In this document: positions 6,932 through 12,864 of the stretch, in pieces
Position numbering within the stretch: the first letter of the stretch is position 1
Layout: each line of letters opens with the position of its first letter
Origin: Acidobacteriota bacterium
GTDB taxonomy: Bacteria; Acidobacteriota; Terriglobia; UBA7540
Direction of reading: 5' to 3'
Assembly (NCBI GenBank): GCA_003165615.1
Contig: PLWR01000730.1
Coordinates: 10,999-25,571 of the forward strand
DNA length: 14,573 nucleotides
Notes under the pieces: model-generated
The model's input: the letters and a program-made list of their open reading frames with translations, nothing else
What the model was told of the DNA's origin: nothing
Databases searched by the model: none
Position numbers and translations under genes: made by a program

Positions 6932-8017
6932 CTAGTAGACCCGGCCCATCGGGTTAATTCCTTCAACCTCCCGACGATCAGCAAAAGACACCGCCAGCAG
7001 CCGCGTGCGCCGCTCTGCCCCCGATGGCAGGACCATCTGTGTCCCTGCTTTAATCGCTTCGGTAAGGGTGGGAGGGTACGAGGACACCGGCTCTAGGGCG
7101 GCGGTATAGTTCATGCCATACCACGGGTATCCCATCCCGCCCCGATAGAGTTGCCAAAACCAGAGGAACGGGAAAGTGTCTTTCTCCCAACGGAGGCCGA
7201 AGCCCACTCCACGCGACTCGTTCACCAGAGCGAACCAGCCATCCTGCAGGTCGTACAGGTACGCCATATCATTCGAGCGGACTTCCGGAGGAACAAGCCG
7301 CGACAGGTCAATGGCTTCGCCTTTTCGACCCTTCACCAGGGGCCATTCAGTGTCTTGCCCTTTTTCCAGCCGGCTGGTGGGAGCCGGGTACTCAGCCGGG
7401 GTGCGAACCCGACAACGAGGAAGAAAGAGCCGGCAGGATTCGTCAAGGAACGGCCAGCCCAGGGCGGGGTGGTGTCCCCACATGAAATCCAGGGGTTCAT
7501 CGGCTTCATTGCGAACAACTTCGTCAATCGTCAGGATGGCGTCCTGATCGTTCATCGAAAGTGTCTTTTCAATGTAGAAAGGAGTGCGAGCCGCGCGCAC
7601 GCAAAAGGTGACGGCCACCTCGGCGGGGTTGTTCTTGGCGATGTGATAAGACCAAGGCAGCAAGCAAACCTCGCCATGGACCCCCAGGGCAGCCCCCTTA
7701 TACATGCAATTTGTTCCGGCATTCGGAAACAGCTCTTGCCATCCCCCGCCATAGAAATCAATAAAGCTGCCGTGGGGATTGGCAATGGTCGGGATGAAAT
7801 TACCGGACGCGGGTAACCCCGTATAACTGCGCCACAGGAAATCGACATCAAGCGGCTTATAAAGGAATTCAACGATATCCGTCCCTTTCCCCGCGGCAAT
7901 CACAACGCGGAGAAAGCGATTCTCCATGGCGACCATAGGGTAGCCGCGATATTCGAATTCGGTCACCCGCGCTCCCCAATTGCGCTCGTGATGGTAAGTT
8001 TGGTATGGCATGGTCAT
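6932..8017 (-). CDS. Aldose 1-epimerase-like (galactose mutarotase fold) protein
   Basis: The 361-residue protein resembles the galactose mutarotase-like β-sandwich family (GalM and DUF4432-type relatives). Supporting segments are GGWQELFPNAG (91-101), HGE (114-116), MWGHHPALG (179-187, matching the catalytic-His 'HPY' segment of GalM) and a late glutamate in LEPVSSYP (Glu309), where GalM has its catalytic base. The likely role is interconversion of anomers of a free or modified sugar in the cytosol before the isomerase. There is no signal peptide. The start ATG overlaps the kinase stop (ATGA, 8014-8017), which indicates translational coupling. The protein is far from E. coli GalM in overall sequence, so a different carbohydrate-binding role cannot be excluded. 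Confidence 0.8.
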   Translation of the reverse strand: MTMPYQTYHHERNWGARVTEFEYRGYPMVAMENRFLRVVIAAGKGTDIVEFLYKPLDVDFLWRSYTGLPASGNFIPTIANPHGSFIDFYGGGWQELFPNAGTNCMYKGAALGVHGEVCLLPWSYHIAKNNPAEVAVTFCVRAARTPFYIEKTLSMNDQDAILTIDEVVRNEADEPLDFMWGHHPALGWPFLDESCRLFLPRCRVRTPAEYPAPTSRLEKGQDTEWPLVKGRKGEAIDLSRLVPPEVRSNDMAYLYDLQDGWFALVNESRGVGFGLRWEKDTFPFLWFWQLYRGGMGYPWYGMNYTAALEPVSSYPPTLTEAIKAGTQMVLPSGAERRTRLLAVSFADRREVEGINPMGRVY

Positions 8018-9486
8018 GCTCGATGACTGTAAACATGTCGATAGAGCCGGACATAATTCTTACCGAGCTCTTCGTAAACAGCATGCTTCTCCGGACAGGG
8101 TGTAAAAATCCTTTCTCGCTTGTGGAATGCCTCGCTACTCTCTCCCAGAGATGAGAAAGCCCCGGCGCCGACGGCCGCTATCATCGCTGCGCCCAGGACC
8201 GCCGCCTCAACCATTACCGGCCTTTCGATGGGCAATCCCGTGATGTCGGCGATCATTTGCAACCAGAGATCGCTCTTGGCGGCGCCTCCAATGGCGCGGA
8301 CGCTGTTGATGTCAAACCCCGACTGTCGGAAAAGCTCCAGGCATTCATTCAACGTGCAACCCAGCGCCTCCAGAGTCGCGCGGTACATGTCTCGGCAGGT
8401 GTGATGAAGTGACAGGTTCAGAAAAGCGCCGCGCGCCTGCGGATCGGGTTGAGGAGAAAGCATGCCATCAAAGTGCGGAAGCATCATCAATCCGCGGCAC
8501 CCGACGGGAACATGGGAAGCCATCTCATCCAGCTCGTGAAGGCTTTTGCCGGGGCACAATTCCCGGTTGAACCATTCGAGAACTACACCCGCGGTCTTCG
8601 AGAAAGCCAGCGCATACTGATATCGGGAGATGGGGAATCTGCCTCCGAAAAGTCCAGGTGGCATGGGCTCAGGAAGCTTCTCGGTTAGCGTAACCAGAGC
8701 AAGACATGTTCCGGTCGTCACCGATACGATGCCGGTTCGGCAATTGCCGGCTCCCAGGGCTCCCGCGTATTGGTCATTAGTCCCCGTCACAACCACGGTG
8801 TCAGCATCCAATCCCCAGGCTGCTGCGCTTTTCGGCAAAACCCGGGCTATGAGCTGGCCGGGCGTTTGTATTTCCGCAAGCGCCCCCTTATCGATCTCCG
8901 CCGCGGCCAACGCCTCAGGGCAATAGTCCGCCGTATCCTGCGCATACAAGCCGGTGCTGGAAGCTGTCGAAGGGTCAGTGACAGCTCTTCCCGTCAACCG
9001 ATAGGCAAGATAGTCGGGCAACAGCAAGTACCGTTTAGCACGCGCCATCAGCCTCGGAAAGTGCTCGCGTAACCATATGATCTTCGGCGCTGTGGAGATG
9101 GGAGGGACTTTCGGCATAACCTTGTGCAAACTGGCGGATTGCAATGCGTGCCTCAGGCGATCCGCCTGCTCGGAAGCGCGTGCGTCATACCAGAGGATGG
9201 CCGAATGGAGAGGCTCATCATGCTCATCAAGGGAAACGAAGGTTTGTCCTTGTGAGGAAATGCTGAGCGTCACAATCCGGGCCCCACTCTCACGGATTGC
9301 CGAAACCGCGGCTTCTTGTGCCGCCGAGTAAATCTTGTCAATCGGAATCTCAACGTGCCCTTCCTCGGTCAATCCAGGAGAGTAAGGGCTATGGGAGAAT
9401 CCGAGCAGCCGGCCGCGCACATCGACAACGCCGGCTTTGGCGCCCGTTCCTCCCACATCCAACCCCAGGTATCCCTCTGGCTTCAT
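8014..9486 (-). CDS. FGGY-family carbohydrate kinase (xylulokinase-like)
   Basis: The 490-residue length is typical. It has two actin-like ATPase domains: the N-terminal GLDVGGTGAKAGVVD (8-22, phosphate 1 loop), LWYDARA (98-104, substrate-binding segment), GTNDQYAGALGAG (235-247) with the presumed catalytic base Asp238, and in the second domain TTGTCLAL (257-264), RGAFLNLSLHHT (352-363) and the adenosine motif GGAAKSDLWLQM (400-411). It phosphorylates a ketose or polyol with ATP. As the next gene after an isomerase, its substrate is probably the ketose that the isomerase makes. The start codon follows TAGGAG, formed over the isomerase stop, about 13 nt upstream, which is a long spacing. The 3' end overlaps the epimerase start by 4 bp. 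Sugar specificity is unknown. Confidence 0.92.
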   Translation of the reverse strand: MKPEGYLGLDVGGTGAKAGVVDVRGRLLGFSHSPYSPGLTEEGHVEIPIDKIYSAAQEAAVSAIRESGARIVTLSISSQGQTFVSLDEHDEPLHSAILWYDARASEQADRLRHALQSASLHKVMPKVPPISTAPKIIWLREHFPRLMARAKRYLLLPDYLAYRLTGRAVTDPSTASSTGLYAQDTADYCPEALAAAEIDKGALAEIQTPGQLIARVLPKSAAAWGLDADTVVVTGTNDQYAGALGAGNCRTGIVSVTTGTCLALVTLTEKLPEPMPPGLFGGRFPISRYQYALAFSKTAGVVLEWFNRELCPGKSLHELDEMASHVPVGCRGLMMLPHFDGMLSPQPDPQARGAFLNLSLHHTCRDMYRATLEALGCTLNECLELFRQSGFDINSVRAIGGAAKSDLWLQMIADITGLPIERPVMVEAAVLGAAMIAAVGAGAFSSLGESSEAFHKRERIFTPCPEKHAVYEELGKNYVRLYRHVYSHRA

Positions 9487-9502
9487 GGGCGTTTGCAGAC
9501 TC

Positions 9503-10894
9503 CTATTTCAGCACTAGCGTGTTCCAGCGCATGAGTTTGCCCCAGTTCACGATCTCTTCCGCGACGTTCCCATAGACGAGCGCCGAGTGATGAGTGCCAC
9601 CCGCACGGCTGTACTCCGCCAAAAACTCGCCCACCGGCAGAGCGGCCTTGAACCAGCCGTGGATGGAATCCGCCATCCGATCCGGTCCTGTTACATCCTG
9701 CATAACAACAGGTGCGACAATCAGCGAATAGGTATCATCCCGGGCGGGAGCCAGGTTTACCAACACGGCTTCCCCGGCGCGAAAACGGGCTACCGCAACC
9801 GCCGGGTTCCCCACGTCCGTGAACGGGAAGGGCATCTCCACGAGGGTGGGGGCGCTGGCGGCTGTGTCAATGTTCATCTCACCCATGTGACTGATAAAGA
9901 TCTGGTCGCCCTCCCAATCCGGACAGAAAATCTCGGTGAAGCTGGTCTGGGGATAGACCGACGCCAAAGCTCCCACAAAAGCAGCAGTGAGAACGTCTCC
10001 TTCGCCCGCATAACCAATGCCGCGTGCCATCGCTTTGCTGGCTTCCAGGAAAGGCATAGTCGGCAACCCCAAAGAGCTGTCAACCGCCATAAAGTTAATG
10101 GTGAAGGCGGTAAGCTTCTCCTGCTCGATCCAAAGGCGAATCACCAGCCCCGCACGTGTGCTGCGTTGGTGACATTCGGAGTCTAAATTGTTGACGATGA
10201 ACCGTTCCCGGTCGGAAGCTATCTCCGCCTCAACCGCTTGGTCGCTTACCTTCGCCATTAAAGACTGGACGAGCGCTGAGTCACCCTCGATGGTTTGGAC
10301 CCCCAGGGTAGTCCGCAGTGTTGCCGGGGGCACAGCAAAATCCCCCATGCCCACGAACGCAGGTCCAAGTCGGCCCACGCGCGCCCGCCGCATGCTGGCT
10401 GCCAGTCGCGCCGACCGCGCGAAACTTGCAACGCGGTCCAGGACGTCGGATTTCTGCCAGTGTCCGGCTGCAATCAAAAAGGATTTCCCATTCCTTATCA
10501 GCAGGTTGCACATGTCCTGGACACCGTGGATTCCATGGTTGTAAGAAACCTCTGCGGGGTCTTGTCCGGGACCGTAGGAATAACTGGGCGTCGTGTCCAG
10601 AACCACCAGGGGGAGCGATGTGGAAGCCAACGCCTCAGAGGATTCGAGTGAAGGAGAGTAGGCCAAGTGCAGAGTTACAACGGCGTCGACCTCATCGTTC
10701 TCGAACTTGCGGATGGCAGCATTGAACTCGGATTTCAGCCGGCACACCTGAGCCGTGCTGACTTCCAATCCGTGATCGGTCAGGGCAGAGGCAATTTCTC
10801 CATAAAAACCTTCTATCCTGGGTCTCCGTTCAGGCCGTTTTATATCGTAAAGTTCAAGATACAAGGGTAATAGGCCAACCCGCGGTTTGTTCAT
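9503..10894 (-). CDS. L-fucose/L-arabinose isomerase superfamily protein
   Basis: The 463-residue protein carries the four metal-ligand positions of the superfamily: Glu298 in GYAGEGD (294-300; E. coli AraA Glu306), Glu321 in TSFTE (317-321; AraA Glu333), His336 in ISHMGE (334-339; AraA His350) and the His pair 435-436 in AGGTHH (AraA His450 region). It should be an Mn2+-dependent aldose-ketose isomerase, cytosolic and oligomeric. It is shorter than AraA (about 500) and FucI (about 590) and belongs to the less-studied group labelled 'L-fucose/L-arabinose isomerase family'. The start is ATG 10894, with GGAAGG 6 nt upstream; a longer in-frame reading from 10987 would overlap the amidohydrolase gene and adds no conserved sequence. 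The gap to the upstream gene is 19 bp. The sugar is unknown. Confidence 0.87.
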   Translation of the reverse strand: MNKPRVGLLPLYLELYDIKRPERRPRIEGFYGEIASALTDHGLEVSTAQVCRLKSEFNAAIRKFENDEVDAVVTLHLAYSPSLESSEALASTSLPLVVLDTTPSYSYGPGQDPAEVSYNHGIHGVQDMCNLLIRNGKSFLIAAGHWQKSDVLDRVASFARSARLAASMRRARVGRLGPAFVGMGDFAVPPATLRTTLGVQTIEGDSALVQSLMAKVSDQAVEAEIASDRERFIVNNLDSECHQRSTRAGLVIRLWIEQEKLTAFTINFMAVDSSLGLPTMPFLEASKAMARGIGYAGEGDVLTAAFVGALASVYPQTSFTEIFCPDWEGDQIFISHMGEMNIDTAASAPTLVEMPFPFTDVGNPAVAVARFRAGEAVLVNLAPARDDTYSLIVAPVVMQDVTGPDRMADSIHGWFKAALPVGEFLAEYSRAGGTHHSALVYGNVAEEIVNWGKLMRWNTLVLK

Positions 10895-10900
10895 GTCATT

Positions 10901-10906
10901 CCTTCC
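10901..10906 (-). promoter_or_regulatory. Ribosome binding site that sets the isomerase start
   Basis: GGAAGG on the minus strand lies 6 nt before ATG 10894, inside the 19-bp gap after the amidohydrolase stop. It favours the 463-residue product over the longer in-frame reading. Confidence 0.7.
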
Positions 10907-10913
10907 GTGCCAT

Positions 10914-12062
10914 TCAAGAAAGATTCCGAAATCCAGCCTCACTGAGTATTTCCACGGCATTCCGGTAGAAAATGGCCTCGACATCATCCTTTCCCAGGCC
11001 GGTTTCTATCGCCGCCCGGCGAAAGGCATCGATTTCTTCATACATGAAAAATGTCAGTTGTTCTTTGTCCTTCCCATCGACTTCCCGCATGTGGGGATCG
11101 CCTGAGATATCTCCGTAGAATCCTTTGGGAACCAGGTTGACATAGATCCCGCCCTCACAGATCCGCCGCATGCGCATGCGCACGACCGGTAAATCACTGC
11201 CAAATAAGATGCGTTTTGGACCCACCGCCCGGATGGTCCGTTCAAAGGTTTCGGCGCAGGTGTTGGCGGAAATGTCGAAAAGCATCTTCTTCGTTTCTCC
11301 CAGGACCTCGAAGGCGTTGCCGATATCCTCCGGGCAATAAGCACGGCCCACATGAGCAACAATGACTTTAACGTTGGGATAGCGCCTTTCTATTTCGACC
11401 AATTGGGCCAGATTCAGGGGATCTCGCAAGCGGGCATTACGCGGCAGATGGAGCATGACGATCCAACCGTGGGAATCCAATACCTTCAATTGGTGAAACG
11501 GAAGGAAGTCGAAAATCTGTATGTCTTTCTCAGGTATGCGAGGGTCAGATAGGGTTAGGTAGACTTTTGCTCCCAGAAAATGCCCGGATCTTATACGCTC
11601 TTCGAATTCAAGTTCACTCCATTTCGGGTCGGCAAAGATCAGAGCAGGGAAGTTATTCCTACCTGCGCATTCGCTGACATATTTATTGCCTCCGTCGATA
11701 TCATCCCCGAGCGCTGAGGTACTGCCAAATATTAGCGGGGTGACCCTTTGATCCGGGAACATGAGCTCGTAGGTTTCCATTAGATCTTCAATCGAGTTGT
11801 CCAAGGCGACACGGCGCGGCCAAGTCACGGAACGAAGGCACTCCTCCTTTCGTTTGGACTTGAATTGGTCAAGCCAGACATGCGTATGGATATCGATCAG
11901 GCGGGTGGGCAGAAAGCCTCCCAAACGCTGCTGGTAAAACTCCTGGTCGATCGCCCTGACCTCGAAAAGCGCCCCCCTTGGTTCTTTTGCACTGGACACT
12001 TTAGAGAACGACCTTCCCTTTCTGTGGGAGCTGCCCAAGGGAGACACGCCATTCGTTTTCAT
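10914..12062 (-). CDS. Amidohydrolase-superfamily (Amidohydro_2, TIM-barrel) protein
   Basis: The 382-residue protein has the metal-dependent hydrolase pattern: the HxH pair in IDIHTHVW (His59, His61), a lysine in GAKVYLT (Lys166), His205 in MLHLPR, His237 in VAHVGR and Asp290 in FGSDLP. Amidohydro_2 members include lactonases, decarboxylases and hydrolases of amide-like bonds; the exact reaction cannot be read. RAIDQEFYQQRLGGFLP (36-52) just before the barrel is a segment I associate with a bacterial subgroup of this family. The first 30 residues are basic and serine-rich without conserved features, so the true start may be GTG 11999, which has GGGAAGG about 11 nt upstream; ATG 12062 has a weaker AAAGG. 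As first gene of the operon, it may act at the first or last chemical step, for example opening a lactone made by the MocA-type enzyme. Confidence 0.85.
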   Translation of the reverse strand: MKTNGVSPLGSSHRKGRSFSKVSSAKEPRGALFEVRAIDQEFYQQRLGGFLPTRLIDIHTHVWLDQFKSKRKEECLRSVTWPRRVALDNSIEDLMETYELMFPDQRVTPLIFGSTSALGDDIDGGNKYVSECAGRNNFPALIFADPKWSELEFEERIRSGHFLGAKVYLTLSDPRIPEKDIQIFDFLPFHQLKVLDSHGWIVMLHLPRNARLRDPLNLAQLVEIERRYPNVKVIVAHVGRAYCPEDIGNAFEVLGETKKMLFDISANTCAETFERTIRAVGPKRILFGSDLPVVRMRMRRICEGGIYVNLVPKGFYGDISGDPHMREVDGKDKEQLTFFMYEEIDAFRRAAIETGLGKDDVEAIFYRNAVEILSEAGFRNLS

Positions 12063-12106
12063 CGTGTCCGCCTTTCAACAATGAACCAATTCAATTACAT
12101 TTTTGA

Positions 12107-12116
12107 ACGGTACCGT
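12107..12116. promoter_or_regulatory. 10-bp perfect palindrome, candidate operator near operon start
   Basis: ACGGTACCGT is fully self-complementary and lies 45-54 bp upstream of the first operon gene, between it and the candidate promoter. It does not extend symmetrically beyond 10 bp. It could be half of a regulator site or chance (roughly one is expected per 1 kb at random). Confidence 0.25.
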
Positions 12117-12140
12117 CAGCAGTTAAGAAAAAACAAGAGT

Positions 12141-12170
12141 TTTCTACCCAATCTGCTTCGCAAAGTTCAA
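12141..12170 (-). promoter_or_regulatory. Weak candidate promoter of the eight-gene operon
   Basis: On the minus strand TTGAAC (12170-12165) and TAGAAA (12146-12141) are separated by 18 bp. Each matches the sigma-70 consensus at only four of six positions. The leader would be about 70 nt and would include the palindrome at 12107-12116. It is the best I see close to the operon, and the true promoter may lie farther upstream. Confidence 0.25.
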
Positions 12171-12256
12171 CCTATTGGACTCGATGCAGGGTGAGCAGGC
12201 CATACTTGCCCCGGTGCAGTGAGTGGGGCTGTCTCAAGGGCGGTTCCCCGACTGGC

Positions 12257-12293
12257 TTCGCCGTCGCGCAAAGCGCGCCTTGGCTCCGGCGAA
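12257..12293. repeat. Nested inverted repeats (hairpin within hairpin)
   Basis: An outer stem TTCGCCG/CGGCGAA (12257-12263 and 12287-12293) encloses an inner stem CGCGC/GCGCG with an AAA loop (12265-12277). The arms are perfect. No T-run follows. It could be a stable RNA fold in an operon leader if the transcript starts upstream, or a REP-like element. Confidence 0.45.
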
Positions 12294-12405
12294 ACTCCCA
12301 CTTGTTCCATCCGCTTCTTCCGGCTTGCGGTCGTAATAGCGGACTTGCTCCAAATAAATAAACCCCACGATCGAGACGGCATGATCCAGTGCCCCAGGGG
12401 CCGCC

Positions 12406-12449
12406 CTCGTTTGGTTCTTATCTCGGTCACCCAAACGAGCTTCCGAGAT
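12406..12449. repeat. Two interlocked inverted repeats (A-B-A'-B' order)
   Basis: CTCGTTTGG (12406-12414) pairs with CCAAACGAG (12431-12439), a perfect 9-bp stem. ATCTCGG (12420-12426) pairs with CCGAGAT (12443-12449), a perfect 7-bp stem. The 5' arm of the second stem lies in the loop of the first. In RNA the two stems either form an H-type pseudoknot (connecting segments of 5, 4 and 3 nt, tight) or exclude each other as alternative hairpins. The order is the same on either strand. Confidence 0.5.
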
Positions 12450-12477
12450 CGCGCCATTCTACCATACTCGATGAACG

Positions 12478-12497
12478 AAACATTCATAATCATGTTT
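12478..12497. promoter_or_regulatory. 6-bp-arm inverted repeat, possible regulator site
   Basis: AAACAT and ATGTTT flank 8 nt. The AT-rich, 20-bp dyad resembles in form the operators of some IclR-family proteins. It lies about 170 bp upstream of the IclR promoter. Weak by itself. Confidence 0.2.
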
Positions 12498-12567
12498 TTG
12501 AGGAAAGCGCTAAATGCCGGAGAAACTCGCCGGGGATCGGCCCCTCAAAATCCCGGACTGGAGCGTT

Positions 12568-12594
12568 GAAACCTGCGATTCTACTGGAGGTTTC
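12568..12594. repeat. 7-bp inverted repeat
   Basis: GAAACCT (12568-12574) and AGGTTTC (12588-12594) are perfectly complementary with a 13-nt loop; a G-T wobble and one further pair extend it to 9 bp. It lies about 60 bp upstream of the IclR -35 hexamer. Confidence 0.3.
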
Positions 12595-12655
12595 GAGTGG
12601 AGAGCCCGGTGTTTTGGGCCTCGAGTGAGGTCAGGGTGGAGGGCGTTATTTCTGC

Positions 12656-12684
12656 TTGACATGCGAATAAAATATACGTATTGT
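12656..12684 (+). promoter_or_regulatory. Candidate sigma-70 promoter of the IclR-family gene
   Basis: A perfect TTGACA -35 (12656-12661) is followed after an ideal 17-bp spacer by TATTGT (12679-12684) as -10. The surrounding sequence is AT-rich in an otherwise GC-rich gap. Transcription from about 12691 would leave a leader of roughly 170 nt before the IclR start, which is long for such a gene. Confidence 0.55.
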
Positions 12685-12686
12685 TT
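12669..12686. promoter_or_regulatory. Imperfect 18-bp palindrome over the IclR -10 region
   Basis: The sequence AAAATATACGTATTGTTT pairs at seven of nine positions around a central perfect ATACGTAT. It overlaps the -10 hexamer of the promoter at 12656-12684, the usual place for autorepression by IclR-family regulators. The ligand is inferred. Confidence 0.35.
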
Positions 12687-12767
12687 GACCATAACGTTTT
12701 GTTTGCTTGGCGCCGAACCCACGCTTGGAAAGATGGAACATCCAGAATGGCGCATGGCTCATTCGGG

Positions 12768-12793
12768 CTCTGGCCGAAGTCGACTGGCCAGAG
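12768..12793 (+). repeat. 8-bp stem hairpin in the IclR leader
   Basis: CTCTGGCC (12768-12775) and GGCCAGAG (12786-12793) are perfectly complementary with a 10-nt loop. A second small stem, GTGGC-AA-GCCAC, follows at 12805-12816. Both would be in the 5' untranslated RNA, ending about 34-57 nt before the ribosome binding site. They do not sequester that site by obvious pairing. Confidence 0.4.
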
Positions 12794-12849
12794 GATCAAA
12801 GATCGTGGCAAGCCACCTTTGCCGACCCACACGTAATTCGGACGGCCGC

Positions 12850-12855
12850 AGGAGG
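12850..12855 (+). promoter_or_regulatory. Ribosome binding site that sets the IclR start
   Basis: AGGAGG lies 9 nt before ATG 12865. It decides the start over a reading frame that is open for a further 117 codons upstream but shows no family similarity there. Confidence 0.75.
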
Positions 12856-12864
12856 TTGATCACT

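Larger units (their letters stand above)
2196..12062 (-). other. Eight-gene operon, putative amino-sugar-type catabolic pathway
   Basis: Eight genes lie on one strand. In transcription order the gaps are 19, 16, -4, 92, about 14 (or -4), 33 and 91 bp. The kinase/epimerase junction is an ATGA overlap and the aminotransferase/dehydrogenase junction a possible GTGA overlap. No terminator is visible inside. Functions fall into a sugar route (epimerase, isomerase, kinase, aldolase), a nitrogen-release pair (aminotransferase, alanine dehydrogenase) and two modifying enzymes (amidohydrolase, MocA-type dehydrogenase). The common purpose is inferred from gene order, not proven. Confidence 0.75.
12167..12457 (-). 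pseudogene. Possible remnant of a small gene (MARSRKLVWV N-terminus)
   Basis: A 96-residue frame starts at ATG 12457 with MARSRKLVWV. From memory this resembles the N-terminus of short cysteine-containing proteins (MAR-RKLVW-E followed by GW-C--C) found in Acidobacteria, but the expected cysteine pair does not follow and the remainder is arginine- and serine-rich without recognisable features. There is no clear ribosome binding site. It may be a decayed copy or a chance frame. It overlaps the interlocked inverted repeats at 12406-12449, which argue for a structural rather than coding role. Confidence 0.15.
12063..12864. other. 802-bp divergent control region between operon and IclR gene
   Basis: I find no convincing gene here. 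It contains a weak operon promoter candidate (12141-12170), a good IclR promoter (12656-12684), and at least seven inverted repeats, listed separately. A 97-codon open stretch on the minus strand (12457-12167) may be a gene remnant. Density of perfect inverted repeats is much higher than in the other gaps of the window. Confidence 0.6.

Noticed and set aside
7151..7816. 221-codon plus-strand frame opposite the epimerase gene
   Set aside because: Antisense shadow with no motifs and no ribosome binding site of note.
10895..10987. 31-residue N-terminal extension of the isomerase
   Set aside because: It would overlap the end of the amidohydrolase gene, while ATG 10894 has a well-spaced ribosome binding site and the conserved sequence begins there.
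2196..12062. Operon as a standard L-fucose, L-rhamnose or sulfoquinovose pathway
   Set aside because: No class II aldolase, FucU/RhaM mutarotase, sulfolactaldehyde reductase or YihQ-type glycosidase is present, and the aminotransferase/alanine dehydrogenase pair has no role in those routes.
12514..12864. 117-codon upstream extension of the IclR gene
   Set aside because: It has no similarity to the family, spans the promoter and hairpins, and the strong ribosome binding site at 12850-12855 serves ATG 12865.
12063..12864. CRISPR array or tandem repeat in the large gap
   Set aside because: The repeats are inverted, each of a different sequence, and there is no periodic direct repeat with spacers.
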